A stretch of 64,000 nucleotides of DNA from the NCBI GenBank assembly GCA_020636325.1, contig JACJYC010000002.1, positions 843,501-907,500 on the forward strand, given 5' to 3'. The stretch's first letter is position 1. The number at the start of each line of letters is the position of its first letter. The stretch comes from Lewinellaceae bacterium. Lineage in GTDB: Bacteria > Bacteroidota > Bacteroidia > Chitinophagales > Saprospiraceae. A model generated the notes under the pieces. The model was not told where the DNA came from. It worked only from the letters and a program-made list of their open reading frames with translations, and did no database searches. The position numbers and the translations under genes were made by a program. Positions 6,594-16,032 of this stretch are shown here, in pieces.

Positions 6594-7967
6594 ATGCTGA
6601 ATATATCCCGCATCAGGATCAATGCGCAGATCGATAACCGCGAATTGCAATCCCTGCGCCAAACCGGCTTGTCGGATGCGCACCGGCTGTTCACCCGGTG
6701 GCTCGTCGGCATGCTGATCGCCATCCTCATTTTCATGTTCTTGCCCTGGACCCAGAACATTCAATCAAAAGGCAAGGTCACTACGCTTCGCCCCGAACAG
6801 CGGCCGCAGACCATCCACGCTACGATCGCAGGACGGATCGAAAAGTGGTATGTCCGCGAAGGCCAATTGCTGCAAAAAGGCGATACCATTGCGTATTTGT
6901 CCGAGGTCAAAACGGAGTATTTCGACCCGGAGCTGGCGCCGCGCACTGCGCGCCAGGTGGATGCCAAGGAAGGGGCTATCGGCGCCTACCGGGGTAAGGC
7001 CGCCGCACTCGATCAACAGGTTCAGGCGCTTCGGAGCGAATTGACCTTCAAGCAGTCGCAGCTGGCCAACAAAATACGCCAGGTGAACCTGAAAATTGCT
7101 TCGGACAGCATCGAGGTCGAGCGCGCCAGGCTGGACCTTGAAATCGCCGAACGGCAATTGCAGCGCACGCAGGCGCTCTTTGACCAGGGCATCAAATCCC
7201 TGAGCGATCTGGAGGAAAAACGGTTGAAAAAACAGGAAGCAAACGCCAAATGGGTAGCTGCGGACAATAAACTTCTGGTCAACCGCAACGAACTGGCCAA
7301 CGCCCGCCTGGACCTCGAAACAATCCGGTATGAATACGCCCAAAAGATCGCCAAAACAGGATCTGATCGTTTCAGTACGCTTTCCGAGCTATACGATGCG
7401 GAGGCCGTCGTCAACAAACTCCTGATCGACTCGGCCAATTACGCGCTGCGCAGCCGCTTCTACTACATCACGGCGCCGCAGGACTGTTACGTCACCAAAG
7501 CCCTCAAACCCGGTATCGGTGAAACGCTCAAGGAAGGCGACCCCATTGTGAGCATCATGCCGGACAGCTTCGACCTGGCAGTAGAACTGTATATAAAACC
7601 CATGGACCTGCCGCTGGTCGACCTGGGGCAGGAGGTCCGCTTCATCTTTGACGGGTGGCCGGCGATCGTTTTTTCGGGTTGGCCCGACCAGTCCTTCGGC
7701 GCCTTCAGCGGCCGTATAGTTGCCATCGACAATATGATCAGCGAGAACGGCGCCTACAGGGTGCTGGCCGCGCCGGATCCGGACGGCAAACCCTGGCCGC
7801 AAGCCCTTCGGCCCGGATCCGGTGCACAGGGAATAGCCCTGCTCGGCCGGGTACCGGTATGGTATGAAATATGGCGCAAGCTCAACGGATTTCCGCCGGA
7901 TTATTACCGGCCGGATGCGACCGGTGAAATGCCGAAAACCAAAGCGCCCGTCAAATCGCTCAAGTAA
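6594..7967 (+). CDS. HlyD-family periplasmic adaptor
   Basis: 457 residues. A short cytoplasmic N-terminus leads to one membrane helix (WLVGMLIAILIFMFLPW, about 42-58). Next come a half lipoyl motif (IAGRIEKWYVREGQLLQKGDTIAYLSE), a long coiled coil (about 120-260, e.g. SIEVERARLDLEIAERQLQRTQALF), the second half lipoyl (YYITAPQDCYVTKALKPGIGETLKEGDPI), and a beta-barrel with VELYIKPMDLPLVDLGQEV. Such proteins bridge an inner-membrane exporter to a TolC-like channel. The ATG directly follows the stop of the ABC gene (no spacer) and the TolC-like gene begins 33 bases after its stop, so all three form one operon. The substrate is not shown by the sequence. Confidence 0.9.
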   Translation: MLNISRIRINAQIDNRELQSLRQTGLSDAHRLFTRWLVGMLIAILIFMFLPWTQNIQSKGKVTTLRPEQRPQTIHATIAGRIEKWYVREGQLLQKGDTIAYLSEVKTEYFDPELAPRTARQVDAKEGAIGAYRGKAAALDQQVQALRSELTFKQSQLANKIRQVNLKIASDSIEVERARLDLEIAERQLQRTQALFDQGIKSLSDLEEKRLKKQEANAKWVAADNKLLVNRNELANARLDLETIRYEYAQKIAKTGSDRFSTLSELYDAEAVVNKLLIDSANYALRSRFYYITAPQDCYVTKALKPGIGETLKEGDPIVSIMPDSFDLAVELYIKPMDLPLVDLGQEVRFIFDGWPAIVFSGWPDQSFGAFSGRIVAIDNMISENGAYRVLAAPDPDGKPWPQALRPGSGAQGIALLGRVPVWYEIWRKLNGFPPDYYRPDATGEMPKTKAPVKSLK

Positions 7968-8000
7968 GGCCCGGCGCTTGTCCGAAAACTGTAAAGCAAG

Positions 8001-9419
8001 ATGAACAAACGAAACCGCATGATCAGATGGATAGGTGTAACAGCGTTGTTGCTGTGCCCCCGGCTGTTTTTCGCACAACCCGCAGACAGTGCGGGGGTTC
8101 TGGAAGCCGCCGATTTCCTGGAAATGGTGTTGAACAATCATCCCGCAGCCCGGCGAGCCGGATTGCTCGACGCCCGCTCGGCTGCCTATACCCGCATGAT
8201 GCGGGGCAATTTCGACCCCAAGCTGTACAGCGATCTCCAGCAGAAGTTTTTCAAAGGCGATGAATATTTCACTATTTCCGAAAGCGGAATAAAAGCCCCC
8301 TTGTGGTACGGCATTTCCCTCAAAGGCGCCTACGCTACGGCTTCAGGCGGCGTTCTCAATCCGGAAAACAAACTGCCGGCAGGCGGACAGGCGGTATTGG
8401 GCGCAGGCATATCCCTGATCCGGGGGCTCGTATTTGACGAACGCCGCGCAGGCGTGCAACAGGCCCGGATCAACACCCGGATGAATGAAGCCGAGAAACG
8501 GCTCCTGCGCAACGACCTCGCCATGGAGGCCATTACCGCTTATTGGGAATGGTCGGCTGCCTACGCCCAACTGGGGATGCTCGAACAGGCGGTGGAGGCG
8601 GCGCGGCGCCGGCAGAACGGTATCGTACAGAGCTTTTTGCTGGGCGACAAGCCGGCCATCGACACCCTGGAGTCCTTTCTGGTGTTGCAGAGCCGGGAAA
8701 TGGAGTTGAACGATGCGGCGCTCATATATCAGAACACAGCGATCGCCGTTTCCGGATACCTCTGGGATGCCCGGGGGAACCCATTGAAGATCACCGATAT
8801 GCTGCGGCCTTCGTTGCCGGAAAAACAGCCTGAAGACGTCGTCAAACCCGATACGGTACTGGCACGCCTCGGGGATGCGCACCCGTTCCTGGAACTGACC
8901 CGGCAAAAGATCCGGTTGCTGGAAACCGAACAACGCCTGAACAGAGAACAGCTCAAACCCCGCCTGGATGTGGAATACAACCTGCTGGGCGACCGGTGGC
9001 AGTTCGGTGACGCTTCCGACGGGTGGTTCGGCAACTACAAGTGGGGGGTCAAACTCGAATACCCGCTGTTTACCCGCAAAGAACGGGGCAAACTGGAATT
9101 GACAGCGGTCAAACTGCTGGATACGCAATACGAACTTCAGCAAAAATATATCGATGTGGCCAACAAATTCCGCCGGTATTATGCCGCTTATGAAATAACC
9201 GTCCGGCAACTTGAACTGGCCCGCAGCATGGCGTCAGATTATGAGATTTTGCTGGCTGCCGAACAGCAGAAGTTCAATATCGGCGAAAGTTCGATCTTCC
9301 TGATCAACAGCCGCGAACAAAAGCTGATCGATGCCCGCGTGAAAAGCATCAAATTGAATGCGGAATGTATGAAATTGCTCGCTGCCCTCCAATGGTCGGC
9401 AGGTGAACTGGCGGAGTGA
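8001..9419 (+). CDS. TolC-family outer membrane channel
   Basis: 472 residues with a signal peptide (MIRWIGVTALLLCPRLFFAQ, cleavage about residue 26) and two repeats of the outer-membrane efflux protein fold. It opens with LEMVLNNHPAARRAGLLDARSAA and FDPKLYSD. The long periplasmic helices appear as EAVEAARRRQNGIVQSFLLGDKPAIDTLES and LARSMASDYEILLAAEQQKFNIGESSIFLINSREQKLIDA, the usual end of such proteins. It completes the tripartite exporter with the preceding adaptor and ABC protein. Start at ATG 8001, normal family length. The gap to the next gene, dinB, is AT-rich and probably holds the dinB promoter. Confidence 0.9.
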   Translation: MNKRNRMIRWIGVTALLLCPRLFFAQPADSAGVLEAADFLEMVLNNHPAARRAGLLDARSAAYTRMMRGNFDPKLYSDLQQKFFKGDEYFTISESGIKAPLWYGISLKGAYATASGGVLNPENKLPAGGQAVLGAGISLIRGLVFDERRAGVQQARINTRMNEAEKRLLRNDLAMEAITAYWEWSAAYAQLGMLEQAVEAARRRQNGIVQSFLLGDKPAIDTLESFLVLQSREMELNDAALIYQNTAIAVSGYLWDARGNPLKITDMLRPSLPEKQPEDVVKPDTVLARLGDAHPFLELTRQKIRLLETEQRLNREQLKPRLDVEYNLLGDRWQFGDASDGWFGNYKWGVKLEYPLFTRKERGKLELTAVKLLDTQYELQQKYIDVANKFRRYYAAYEITVRQLELARSMASDYEILLAAEQQKFNIGESSIFLINSREQKLIDARVKSIKLNAECMKLLAALQWSAGELAE

Positions 9420-9547
9420 TGACCCCCTGTTCGCGCCAGGTGCATTCAAAGGAAATCAAATAAATATAAAAACAAAAAGTTAAAAATAATATAAATCAAA
9501 CAAATTTATTTAAAATTGCAACGGAAAACATACTGGAGAGAACTGAC

Positions 9548-10699
9548 ATGCGACCATTTGAGCGAGCGATCCTTCATCTGGACCTGGATGCTTTTTTTGC
9601 ATCCGTGGAATGCCTGCGCAACGATGCTTTGCGCGGCAGGCCCCTCATTATCGGCGGAACCGGCGGGCGCGGGGTCGTCGCGTCCTGCAGTTATGAAGCC
9701 CGCAAATTCGGCGTCCGCTCGGCGATGCCCGTGAAAATGGCTCTCCGGCTTTGCCCGGATGCCGTTGTGTTGCGCGGCGACATGGATGCCTATACCCGGC
9801 ATTCCCAATTGATCACAGCGGTCATCGAGTCGGAAGCTCCCCTGTTTGAAAAAGCCTCTATCGACGAATTTTACCTCGACCTCAGCGGGATGGACCGCTA
9901 CATCGGCTGCTGGAAATGGGCGCAGGAATTGCGCGCAAAGCTCCTTAAGGAAGCCGGATTGCCCTTCTCCATGGCCCTTTCCGTCAATAAGCTGGTTTCA
10001 AAAGTAGGCGCGGGCGAAGCAAAACCCAATGGTAACCGGGTTGTGGAAAATGGCACGGAGCAGGCTTTCCTGGCCCCGTTGCACATCAGGAAGCTGCCCG
10101 GCATCGGGGATGCAACGGCCCGGAAGCTCAACCTCATGGGGGTGCAAACCGTGCAAACCCTCAGCATATTGCCCCCTTTATTGTTGCGGCGCGAATTCGG
10201 CCGGCCCGGGCTCGAGCTCTGGAAAAAAGCCAACGCCATCGACGAAAGCCCCGTCGTACCGTACCGCGACCAACAATCCATGTCGACCGAAGATACCCTT
10301 CATACGGACACGATCGACCCCCGGTTCCTGCGCGATAAGCTCACAGGGATGGTCACCCGCCTGGCATACGAACTGCGCCAGGCCGGAAAGCTGACCGCCT
10401 GCGTAACCGTCAAGATCCGCTACACCGATTTCAATACGTATACCAGGCAGCAGAAACTCCCTTACACCGCCCACGATACCGAATTGCTGCACTGTGCGCA
10501 TGAGTTGCTGGACCGGCTTTATGAGCGCCGCCAGGCCATTCGCCTTATCGGCGTCAAATTCAGCAACCTCGTCTGCGGCTACCCCCAAATGGAACTTTTT
10601 CGGGATACCGGCGAAGACGAACGCCTCCTGCACGCGATGGATCAGATTCGGACGAAATTCGGTAAAGATGCCATCGCCCGCAGCACCGAAAAAAAATGA
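9548..10699 (+). CDS. dinB: DNA polymerase IV (Y family)
   Basis: 383 residues with the Y-family palm intact: LDLDAFFASVE (Asp12), SIDEFYLDL (Asp106, Glu107), the finger motif SYEARKFGVRSAMP, and a helix-hairpin-helix IRKLPGIGDATARKLNLMGV. The C-terminal little-finger domain is present (TVKIRYTDFNTYTRQQ). It is an error-prone polymerase used in translesion synthesis. The DnaE-type gene starts 60 bases downstream on the same strand. DinB next to a second DnaE is a recurring Bacteroidota arrangement, comparable in role to ImuB/DnaE2 mutasomes, although no ImuA or ImuB is seen. The usual clamp-binding tail is not obvious at the C-terminus (IARSTEKK). Start ATG 9548 is preceded by about 60 bases of very AT-rich DNA. 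Confidence 0.92.
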   Translation: MRPFERAILHLDLDAFFASVECLRNDALRGRPLIIGGTGGRGVVASCSYEARKFGVRSAMPVKMALRLCPDAVVLRGDMDAYTRHSQLITAVIESEAPLFEKASIDEFYLDLSGMDRYIGCWKWAQELRAKLLKEAGLPFSMALSVNKLVSKVGAGEAKPNGNRVVENGTEQAFLAPLHIRKLPGIGDATARKLNLMGVQTVQTLSILPPLLLRREFGRPGLELWKKANAIDESPVVPYRDQQSMSTEDTLHTDTIDPRFLRDKLTGMVTRLAYELRQAGKLTACVTVKIRYTDFNTYTRQQKLPYTAHDTELLHCAHELLDRLYERRQAIRLIGVKFSNLVCGYPQMELFRDTGEDERLLHAMDQIRTKFGKDAIARSTEKK

Positions 10700-10759
10700 A
10701 CCCCAAATCAACCGCGCGTGCCGAGCAGCAGGCCAAATTAACAACCCCAAACAAGATAT

Positions 10760-12046
10760 ATGCACCTCAACTGTCATACCTATTTCAGCCTGCGTTACGG
10801 AACGCTGTCGCCCCGCCGCCTCGTGGAAAAAGCCGCCGCCTGGGGAATAGAATCCCTTGCGCTGACGGACATCAACAATACGAGTTGCGCCCTGGAGTTC
10901 TGCCGGCATTGCCGCGAGCTGGGCGTAAACCCCGTTCTGGGCGTCGAATTCCGGCATAACGGCGAATTCCTGTACCTGGGGCTTGCCCGTAACCCCGAAG
11001 GCTGGCGCGCGCTCAATGAATTGCTGACGGCGTGTTCGCTGTCCGGGGCACCCATTCCCGCCTCGCCGCCGGATTGGCCCGATGTGTGGGTGGTGTATCC
11101 GAAATTGACCAAAGCCCTGTCCCAATTCAGGGAAAATGAGCTGCTCGGTATTCGTCCTGAACACGTCAACCGGCTGTTTTCCCACGAATTGCGGCATCAT
11201 CAGCACAAACTGGTCATGCTCAGCCCGGTCACCTTTTTTGACGACGACGGCTGGACCCTGCACCGCTTGCTGAGAGCCGTCGATCTGAATACCGTCATTG
11301 CCAAACTGCAGCCCCGGGATACCGGCAAGACCAACGACCGGCTGCTGCCGCCTGAAACCCTGCATTCCTATTACCGGCAATATCCCGGCATTTTGCGCAA
11401 TACCCGGCGGGTGATGGAGAGCTGTCAGGTTGATTTTGAAACCGGTCTGCAACACAATCGCCAGACTTTCACCGGAGATAAGGCCGGCGATTTCGAGCTG
11501 CTCTCCAAATTGGCGCTCAACGGCTGCGGCGCCCGCTACGGCCCCCACGACCGCAATGCCCTGGAACGGGTCCGGAAAGAATTGAAGGCCATCCGCGAGC
11601 AGGATTTTTGCGCCTATTTCCTCATCGCCTGGGATGTGGTGCGCTACGCCCGATCGGCCGGTTACCGCCATGTGGGCAGAGGAAGCGGCGCCAATTCGAT
11701 CGTAGCGTACAGCATCGGGATAACGGATGTCGACCCGCTGGAACTGGACCTTTACTTTGAGCGGTTCATCAACCCCTACCGGGCATCGCCGCCGGATTTT
11801 GACATCGACTTTTCGTGGGATGAACGAGATGACGTAACCGATTACATTTTCAAACGATACGGCCGCGAGCACGTCGCGTTGCTGGCCACTTACAGCACTT
11901 TTCAGTTCAATGCCGCCGTTCGCGAACTCGGCAAGGTGTTCGGCCTTTCCAAAGCGGAAATCGACTTCATCGCCGACCACCTGGGCGAAATCTGCAGCGC
12001 CGACTGGAAATGGGAAGAGGCGCACACTACCGGACAAAATGAGTAG
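10760..12046 (+). pseudogene. Second DnaE-type polymerase, N-terminal part (frame broken)
   Basis: 428 residues covering the PHP domain (LNCHTYFSLRYGTLSPRRLVEKA, ALTDINN) and the first part of the polymerase palm. The palm shows RHVGRGSGANSIVAYSIGITDVDPLELDLYFERF and the catalytic SPPDFDIDFSWDERD (about residues 342-356). The frame stops at TAG 12044 after HLGEICSADWKWEEAHTTGQNE; the rest of the protein continues from 12118 in a frame shifted by one base less. The family usually runs 950-1100 residues in one piece and the two parts together give about 1,065. Possible causes are sequencing error, a real mutation, or a small insertion at 12000-12150, where no frame is convincing. Linked to dinB, so likely the error-prone DnaE rather than the replicative copy. 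Confidence 0.85.
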
Positions 12047-12117
12047 ATTGGGAGATGCTGCCTCGACTGGGCGCTGCATAAACCCGGCAACCGCTTTTTC
12101 ACTCAAATTTTTACGTT

Positions 12118-14031
12118 TTGCATCCCGACCAACACAGATCATCCGAACCGGAAAACCCGGAACCGGAAGCCCTCAACCGGGAACGCCGGGCAGAGATCCG
12201 GGCCAGACTGCACCCGATGGCCCGGACAATACTCCGCTATGCCGCCATGTTGCAGGATTTCCCCAACCACTTGTCCATCCATGCCGGCGGCGTGCTGATC
12301 TCCGAACGGCCGCTGACCTGTTTCACCGCCCTGGAGATGATGCCCAAGGGATTCCCGGTCACCCATTTCGATATGCACCATGCCGAGGATTGGGGTTTTC
12401 ACAAATTCGATATCCTCAGCCAGCGGGGGCTGGGCCATATCAAGGATGCGGTGGATATTATCCGGGAAAATCAGGGGCGGGCCGTCGATATCGATGATGT
12501 CGGCCGGATCAAAAAGGATGAACGCGTACGGGAACTGCTGCGGTCCGGGCATTGTACCGGTTGTTTTTATATCGAAAGCCCGGCTATGCGCGGACTGTTG
12601 CAGAAACTGCGCTGCGATACCTACATACATCTGGTGGCGGCCAGTTCCATTATCCGCCCCGGAGTAGCCCGGTCGGGGATGATGCGCGAGTACATTCGCC
12701 GGTTCCACGATCCGGAAGGGTTCGAATATCCGCATCCCGTTTTCAGAGAGCACCTGGGCGAGACCTTCGGCGTGATGGTGTACCAGGAAGACGTGATGAA
12801 GATCGTCCATCATTTTGCCGGGCTCGATCTGGGCGAAAGCGATGTATTGCGCCGGATCATGACCGGCAAGAAGTTCAGGGATGACACTTTTGAACGGCTT
12901 CGCAAAAAATACCTGGAAAACTGCCGGGATCGGGGCTATTCCGACACCCTGGCGGAAAATATCTGGCGGCAGATCGAGAGTTTTTCCGGATACTCGTTCT
13001 GCAAGGCGCACTCGGCCAGCTTTGCGGTGGAGAGTTTTCAAAGCCTGTACCTGAAAGCCTATTTTCCGCTGGAATTCATGGTCGCGGTGATCAATAATTT
13101 CGGGGGCTTTTATCAGACGGAATATTACGTCCACGAAGCCCGCATGGCCGGTGCGAACATTCACCCGCCCTGCGTCAACCACAGCCGCTACCTGACCGCG
13201 ATTGAAGGCCGGGAGGTCTATCTGGGGTTTATCCACCTCGCAGGCATGGAGCGGCAGACAGCGCACCGCATCATTGCCGGTCGTACCGGAGGCGGCCCTT
13301 TCCGCAATCTGGCCGATTTTGTACGCCGGGTACCGATCGCGCAGGAACAACTGGAACTCCTCATCCGGATAGGCGCTTTCCGCTTCACCGGCCGGAGCAA
13401 ATACGAACTGATGTGGGAAAAGAACGCCGTGTTCAACCCCAAGGAAGGCTACGAAGCCACACCCGACCTGTTCCCGGAAGCCTATGATTATGTTCTTCCT
13501 CCAAATACAACCCCCAACCAACCGGACGCTGACCTCTCTCTCCCGCTCCCCTCCTCTCACCCCCTCTCCCTCTCTCCCTCTCCCACTCTCTCCCTCTCTC
13601 ACTCTCCCTCTCTCTCCCTCTCTCCCCCTCCCTCCCCCTACGACCAGGCTTTTGACGAAATAGAGCTGCTCGGCTTTCCGCTGTGCTCTCCGTTCGATCT
13701 GCTGGCAGACGACAGCGCCTACTGCGACGATGTTGTCGAGGCTCAATTTCACCGGCATTTGGGCAAAGTGGTACATGTTTTGGGATATTATGTATGCCGC
13801 AAGGAAGTCCGCACGATCAACGGCCGGTTGATGGCGTTCGGCACCTGGCTGGATCGCGACGGCCATTTTTTCGATACCGTGCATTTTCCCAACTTCCTCA
13901 GCCGGCATCCCTTCAGCGGAAAAGGCGTTTACTGCATCGAAGGCAAGATTACAGCGGAATTCGGATTTTACAGCCTCGAAGTGATTGGGTTGAAACGGTT
14001 GCCCTTCCGCAAGGACGAGCGATTCGAATAG
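12118..14031 (+). pseudogene. Second DnaE-type polymerase, C-terminal part (frame broken)
   Basis: 637 residues continuing the preceding fragment: DFPNHLSIHAGGVLIS, then FHKFDILSQRGLGHIKDA with the third catalytic Asp. Also present are GVMVYQEDVMKIVHHFAGLDLGESDVLRRIMTGKK, the finger region FCKAHSASFAVESFQSLYLKAYFPLEFM, a helix-hairpin-helix region and a C-terminal OB fold. Between LPPNTTPNQPDAD and YDQAFDEIELLGFPL sits a 35-residue Ser/Leu/Pro-rich insert encoded by a pure CT array (13534-13639). This linker is not part of the family and keeps the frame open. The 5-prime junction with 10760-12046 needs a net frame change; the apparent TTG start at 12118 is not a believable real start. Confidence 0.85.
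13534..13639. repeat. CT-rich array inside the polymerase gene
   Basis: About 106 bases of CTCTCC/CTCTCACC-like units, all pyrimidine except scattered A and G. It is in frame and encodes a Ser/Leu/Pro/His stretch between the helix-hairpin-helix and OB-fold regions of the DnaE-type polymerase. Same composition as the array at 3623-3720. Confidence 0.85.
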
Positions 14032-14099
14032 TCCCTTTTTTGAAGGAATGTGCAAAAATTGAGGGAAATCATTTATCTTGCCCATACAAAACAAAGCCT

Positions 14100-14798
14100 A
14101 TGGAATGGCTTAAGCACTCTCTCAACGACATCGTATCCCTGTTCTTTCCCAACCTGTGCCTGGCATGCGGGGAAAATCTGCCCCCCAAGCAGGAAATGAT
14201 CTGCGTTCATTGCCAGTACAAACTGCCGCGGACGGGCTTTCACGAACACCGGGAAAATCCTTTTACGGAAAGATTCTGGGGCCGGCTGCCGCTGGAAAGC
14301 GGGGCGGCGCTCTTTCATTTCATCAAGGGCGGAAAAGTGCAAAGGCTTGTCCACCAGCTGAAATACAAGGATAAAGCGGATATCGGCATACGGCTTGGGC
14401 AATGGTACGGGCGGCTGCTCAGCGACAGCCCCTTGTTCCATAGTGTGGACACGGTCATCCCGGTGCCTTTGCACCCCAAAAAGGAACACCTCCGCGGGTA
14501 CAACCAGGCGGCCATGTTCGCCAAAGGGCTGGCCGACGCCATGCAGGTCAATTGCCTTTCGCAGGGATTGCGCAGGAATGTGTTTACCGAAACCCAGACC
14601 CGGAAGTCGCGCCTGGAAAGAGTGGAAAACGTTACCGAAGCTTTCGAGATCGCCCGGCCTGCCGACCTTAAAGGGCGGCACGTCCTGCTGGTCGACGATA
14701 TCATCACCACCGGCGCCACACTGGAAGCCTGCGGCCTGAAATTGCTCGAAGTACCGGGGTTGAAACTGAGCATGGCCACGATCGGCTTTGCCGGATGA
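14100..14798 (+). CDS. ComF-family phosphoribosyltransferase
   Basis: 232 residues from ATG 14100; the frame is open further upstream but that part overlaps the polymerase gene and lacks family features. The N-terminal zinc ribbon is CLACGENLPPKQEMICVHCQ with four Cys. The type I PRTase core follows: VDTVIPVPLHPKKEHLRGYNQAAMFAKGLA, then RVENVTEAFEI and the PRPP-binding loop GRHVLLVDDIITTGATLEAC. Family members take part in DNA uptake (ComF, Haemophilus) or have unassigned roles (GntX/YhgH). No other competence gene is near. The stop is followed within six bases by a heptamer array (14804-14863). Confidence 0.9.
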   Translation: MEWLKHSLNDIVSLFFPNLCLACGENLPPKQEMICVHCQYKLPRTGFHEHRENPFTERFWGRLPLESGAALFHFIKGGKVQRLVHQLKYKDKADIGIRLGQWYGRLLSDSPLFHSVDTVIPVPLHPKKEHLRGYNQAAMFAKGLADAMQVNCLSQGLRRNVFTETQTRKSRLERVENVTEAFEIARPADLKGRHVLLVDDIITTGATLEACGLKLLEVPGLKLSMATIGFAG

Positions 14799-14803
14799 TG
14801 GTT

Positions 14804-14863
14804 AGTCGTAAGTTGTAAGTCATCAGTCGTAAGTTGTAAGTCGTAAGTTGTAAGTTGTAAGTC
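14804..14863. repeat. Heptamer array A
   Basis: Eight and a half 7-base units, AGTCGTA / AGTTGTA / AGTCATC on the + strand (CTTACAA / CTTACGA on the minus strand), beginning six bases after the ComF stop. Same unit family as the arrays at 16033, 25751 and 39387. Confidence 0.9.
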
Positions 14864-14864
14864 C

Positions 14865-14887
14865 GGTGGCTGAGCGGAGTCGAAGCC
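14865..14887. repeat. Dispersed repeat (GGTGGCTGAGCGGAGTCG type)
   Basis: A short GC-rich block starting GGTGGCTGAGCGGAGTCG directly abuts heptamer array A. From memory, the same block is widely scattered in Bacteroidota genomes and often read as a spurious SAQPP peptide. Only one copy was noticed in this window. Confidence 0.45.
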
Positions 14888-14921
14888 GCAGACGCCCAAC
14901 TATCCAACCATAAAGCCATTC

Positions 14922-15851
14922 ATGAACCAATCCGCCTATCGCGAATTCTGCAGGAACGTCCCCGACCTTCCCGTCTTTGTACAGGACTGGTACCTGGACG
15001 CTGTTTGCAAGGACGGAACCTGGGATGCGGCGGTCGTTTCGGAAAACGGGCTTACAGTCGGCGTTTTACCTTATTTCCTGAAAAGAAAATACGGCTTCAG
15101 CTATATCACCATGCCGCTTTTTGTCAAGCACATGGGGCCGTTTCTTCTGCCTGAAAAACGCGAATTGAAACACGAAAACCGGATCTATGGTGAATTGATC
15201 AGCCGGTTACCGAAAGTTGATGGGTTCAAACAGGATTTTCACCCTTCTGCCGCCAACTGGCTGCCATTTTTCTGGGCGGGATACCGGCAAACCACCCGCT
15301 ATACCTACCGGCTCGACATCCGGGATGCGGATCGGGTATACGACGGCATCAACCGCAATATGCGGCGCAACATCCGGCACGCGGAAACGCTCTTGCAGGT
15401 GGATAGCAACGGCACGCCGGAGGAGCTTTACCGCCTCAACAGGATGAGCTTCGACCGGAAAGGCTTGCAGCTGCCTTATGCCATGGAGCAATTCCTGGCG
15501 CACGACGAGGCCCTCGCCCGCCGCCAGGCCCGGCAATTGTTCTTCGCCCGCGATGCCGAAGGCCGGATCCATTCCGCAGCCCACCTGATCTGGGACCGGA
15601 ATACGGCGTATTATCACATAGCGGGCGACGACCCCGGATTGCGGCAAAGCGGCAGCGGCATCCTGCTGACCTGGCGGGCCATTCAATTCGCGGCCGATAC
15701 CCTGAAATTGCCCGTGTTCGATTTTGAAGGGAGCATGCTGCCGGAGGTAGAAAATATACGGCGGCAGTTCGGCGGCCGCCAAACACCCTATTCCCGCGTC
15801 TGGAAGGACCATTCGCCCTTGTTCAGGCTCATAAACGCAATCCGCCCCTGA
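14922..15851 (+). CDS. FemAB/GNAT-like acyltransferase family protein
   Basis: 309 residues, soluble, no signal peptide. The pattern fits the BioF2/FemAB-type acetyltransferase fold: an N-terminal domain with FVQDWYLDAVCKDGTWDAAVV and GVLPYFLKRKYGFSYITMPL, then a linker helix NMRRNIRHAE. The second GNAT-like half shows RIHSAAHLIWDRNTAYYHIAGDDPGLRQSGSGILLTWRAIQFAADTLKLPVFDFEGSM and RQFGGRQTPYSRV. These proteins transfer acyl or aminoacyl groups in wall, lipid or polysaccharide modification. The substrate here cannot be deduced. The gene stands alone, preceded by heptamer array A and a dispersed repeat. ATG 14922 gives a normal family length. Confidence 0.8.
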   Translation: MNQSAYREFCRNVPDLPVFVQDWYLDAVCKDGTWDAAVVSENGLTVGVLPYFLKRKYGFSYITMPLFVKHMGPFLLPEKRELKHENRIYGELISRLPKVDGFKQDFHPSAANWLPFFWAGYRQTTRYTYRLDIRDADRVYDGINRNMRRNIRHAETLLQVDSNGTPEELYRLNRMSFDRKGLQLPYAMEQFLAHDEALARRQARQLFFARDAEGRIHSAAHLIWDRNTAYYHIAGDDPGLRQSGSGILLTWRAIQFAADTLKLPVFDFEGSMLPEVENIRRQFGGRQTPYSRVWKDHSPLFRLINAIRP

Positions 15852-16002
15852 ACAACTAACCACTGTTCAACCTTCCGCCTTGGGCCCGCAGCCATTGGGC
15901 TTCTTTAACCTTTCTACCTTATCCTTTAACCTTGAAACAGCGGACCTGACAGCCCGCATCGCCGTTGTAAAGCCGAAACACCGCCCTATCCCCCCTGCTC
16001 CC

Positions 16003-16029
16003 CTCCTTCGCTGAAGCTACGGCGGGCGG
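16003..16029. repeat. Dispersed repeat (GCTACGGCGG type), second copy
   Basis: CTCCTTCGCTGAA followed by GCTACGGCGGGCGG, the counterpart of the minus-strand copy at 3593-3620. It abuts heptamer array B. Confidence 0.5.
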
Positions 16030-16032
16030 AGC

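Noticed and set aside
10178..14094. Very long open frames on the minus strand opposite dinB and the polymerase gene
   Set aside because: They mirror strongly coding, GC-rich genes on the + strand and contain no recognisable domain; typical antisense shadow frames.
13683..14099. Upstream extension of the ComF-type frame
   Set aside because: It overlaps the coding end of the DnaE-type polymerase in another frame and shows no zinc-ribbon or PRTase features before ATG 14100.
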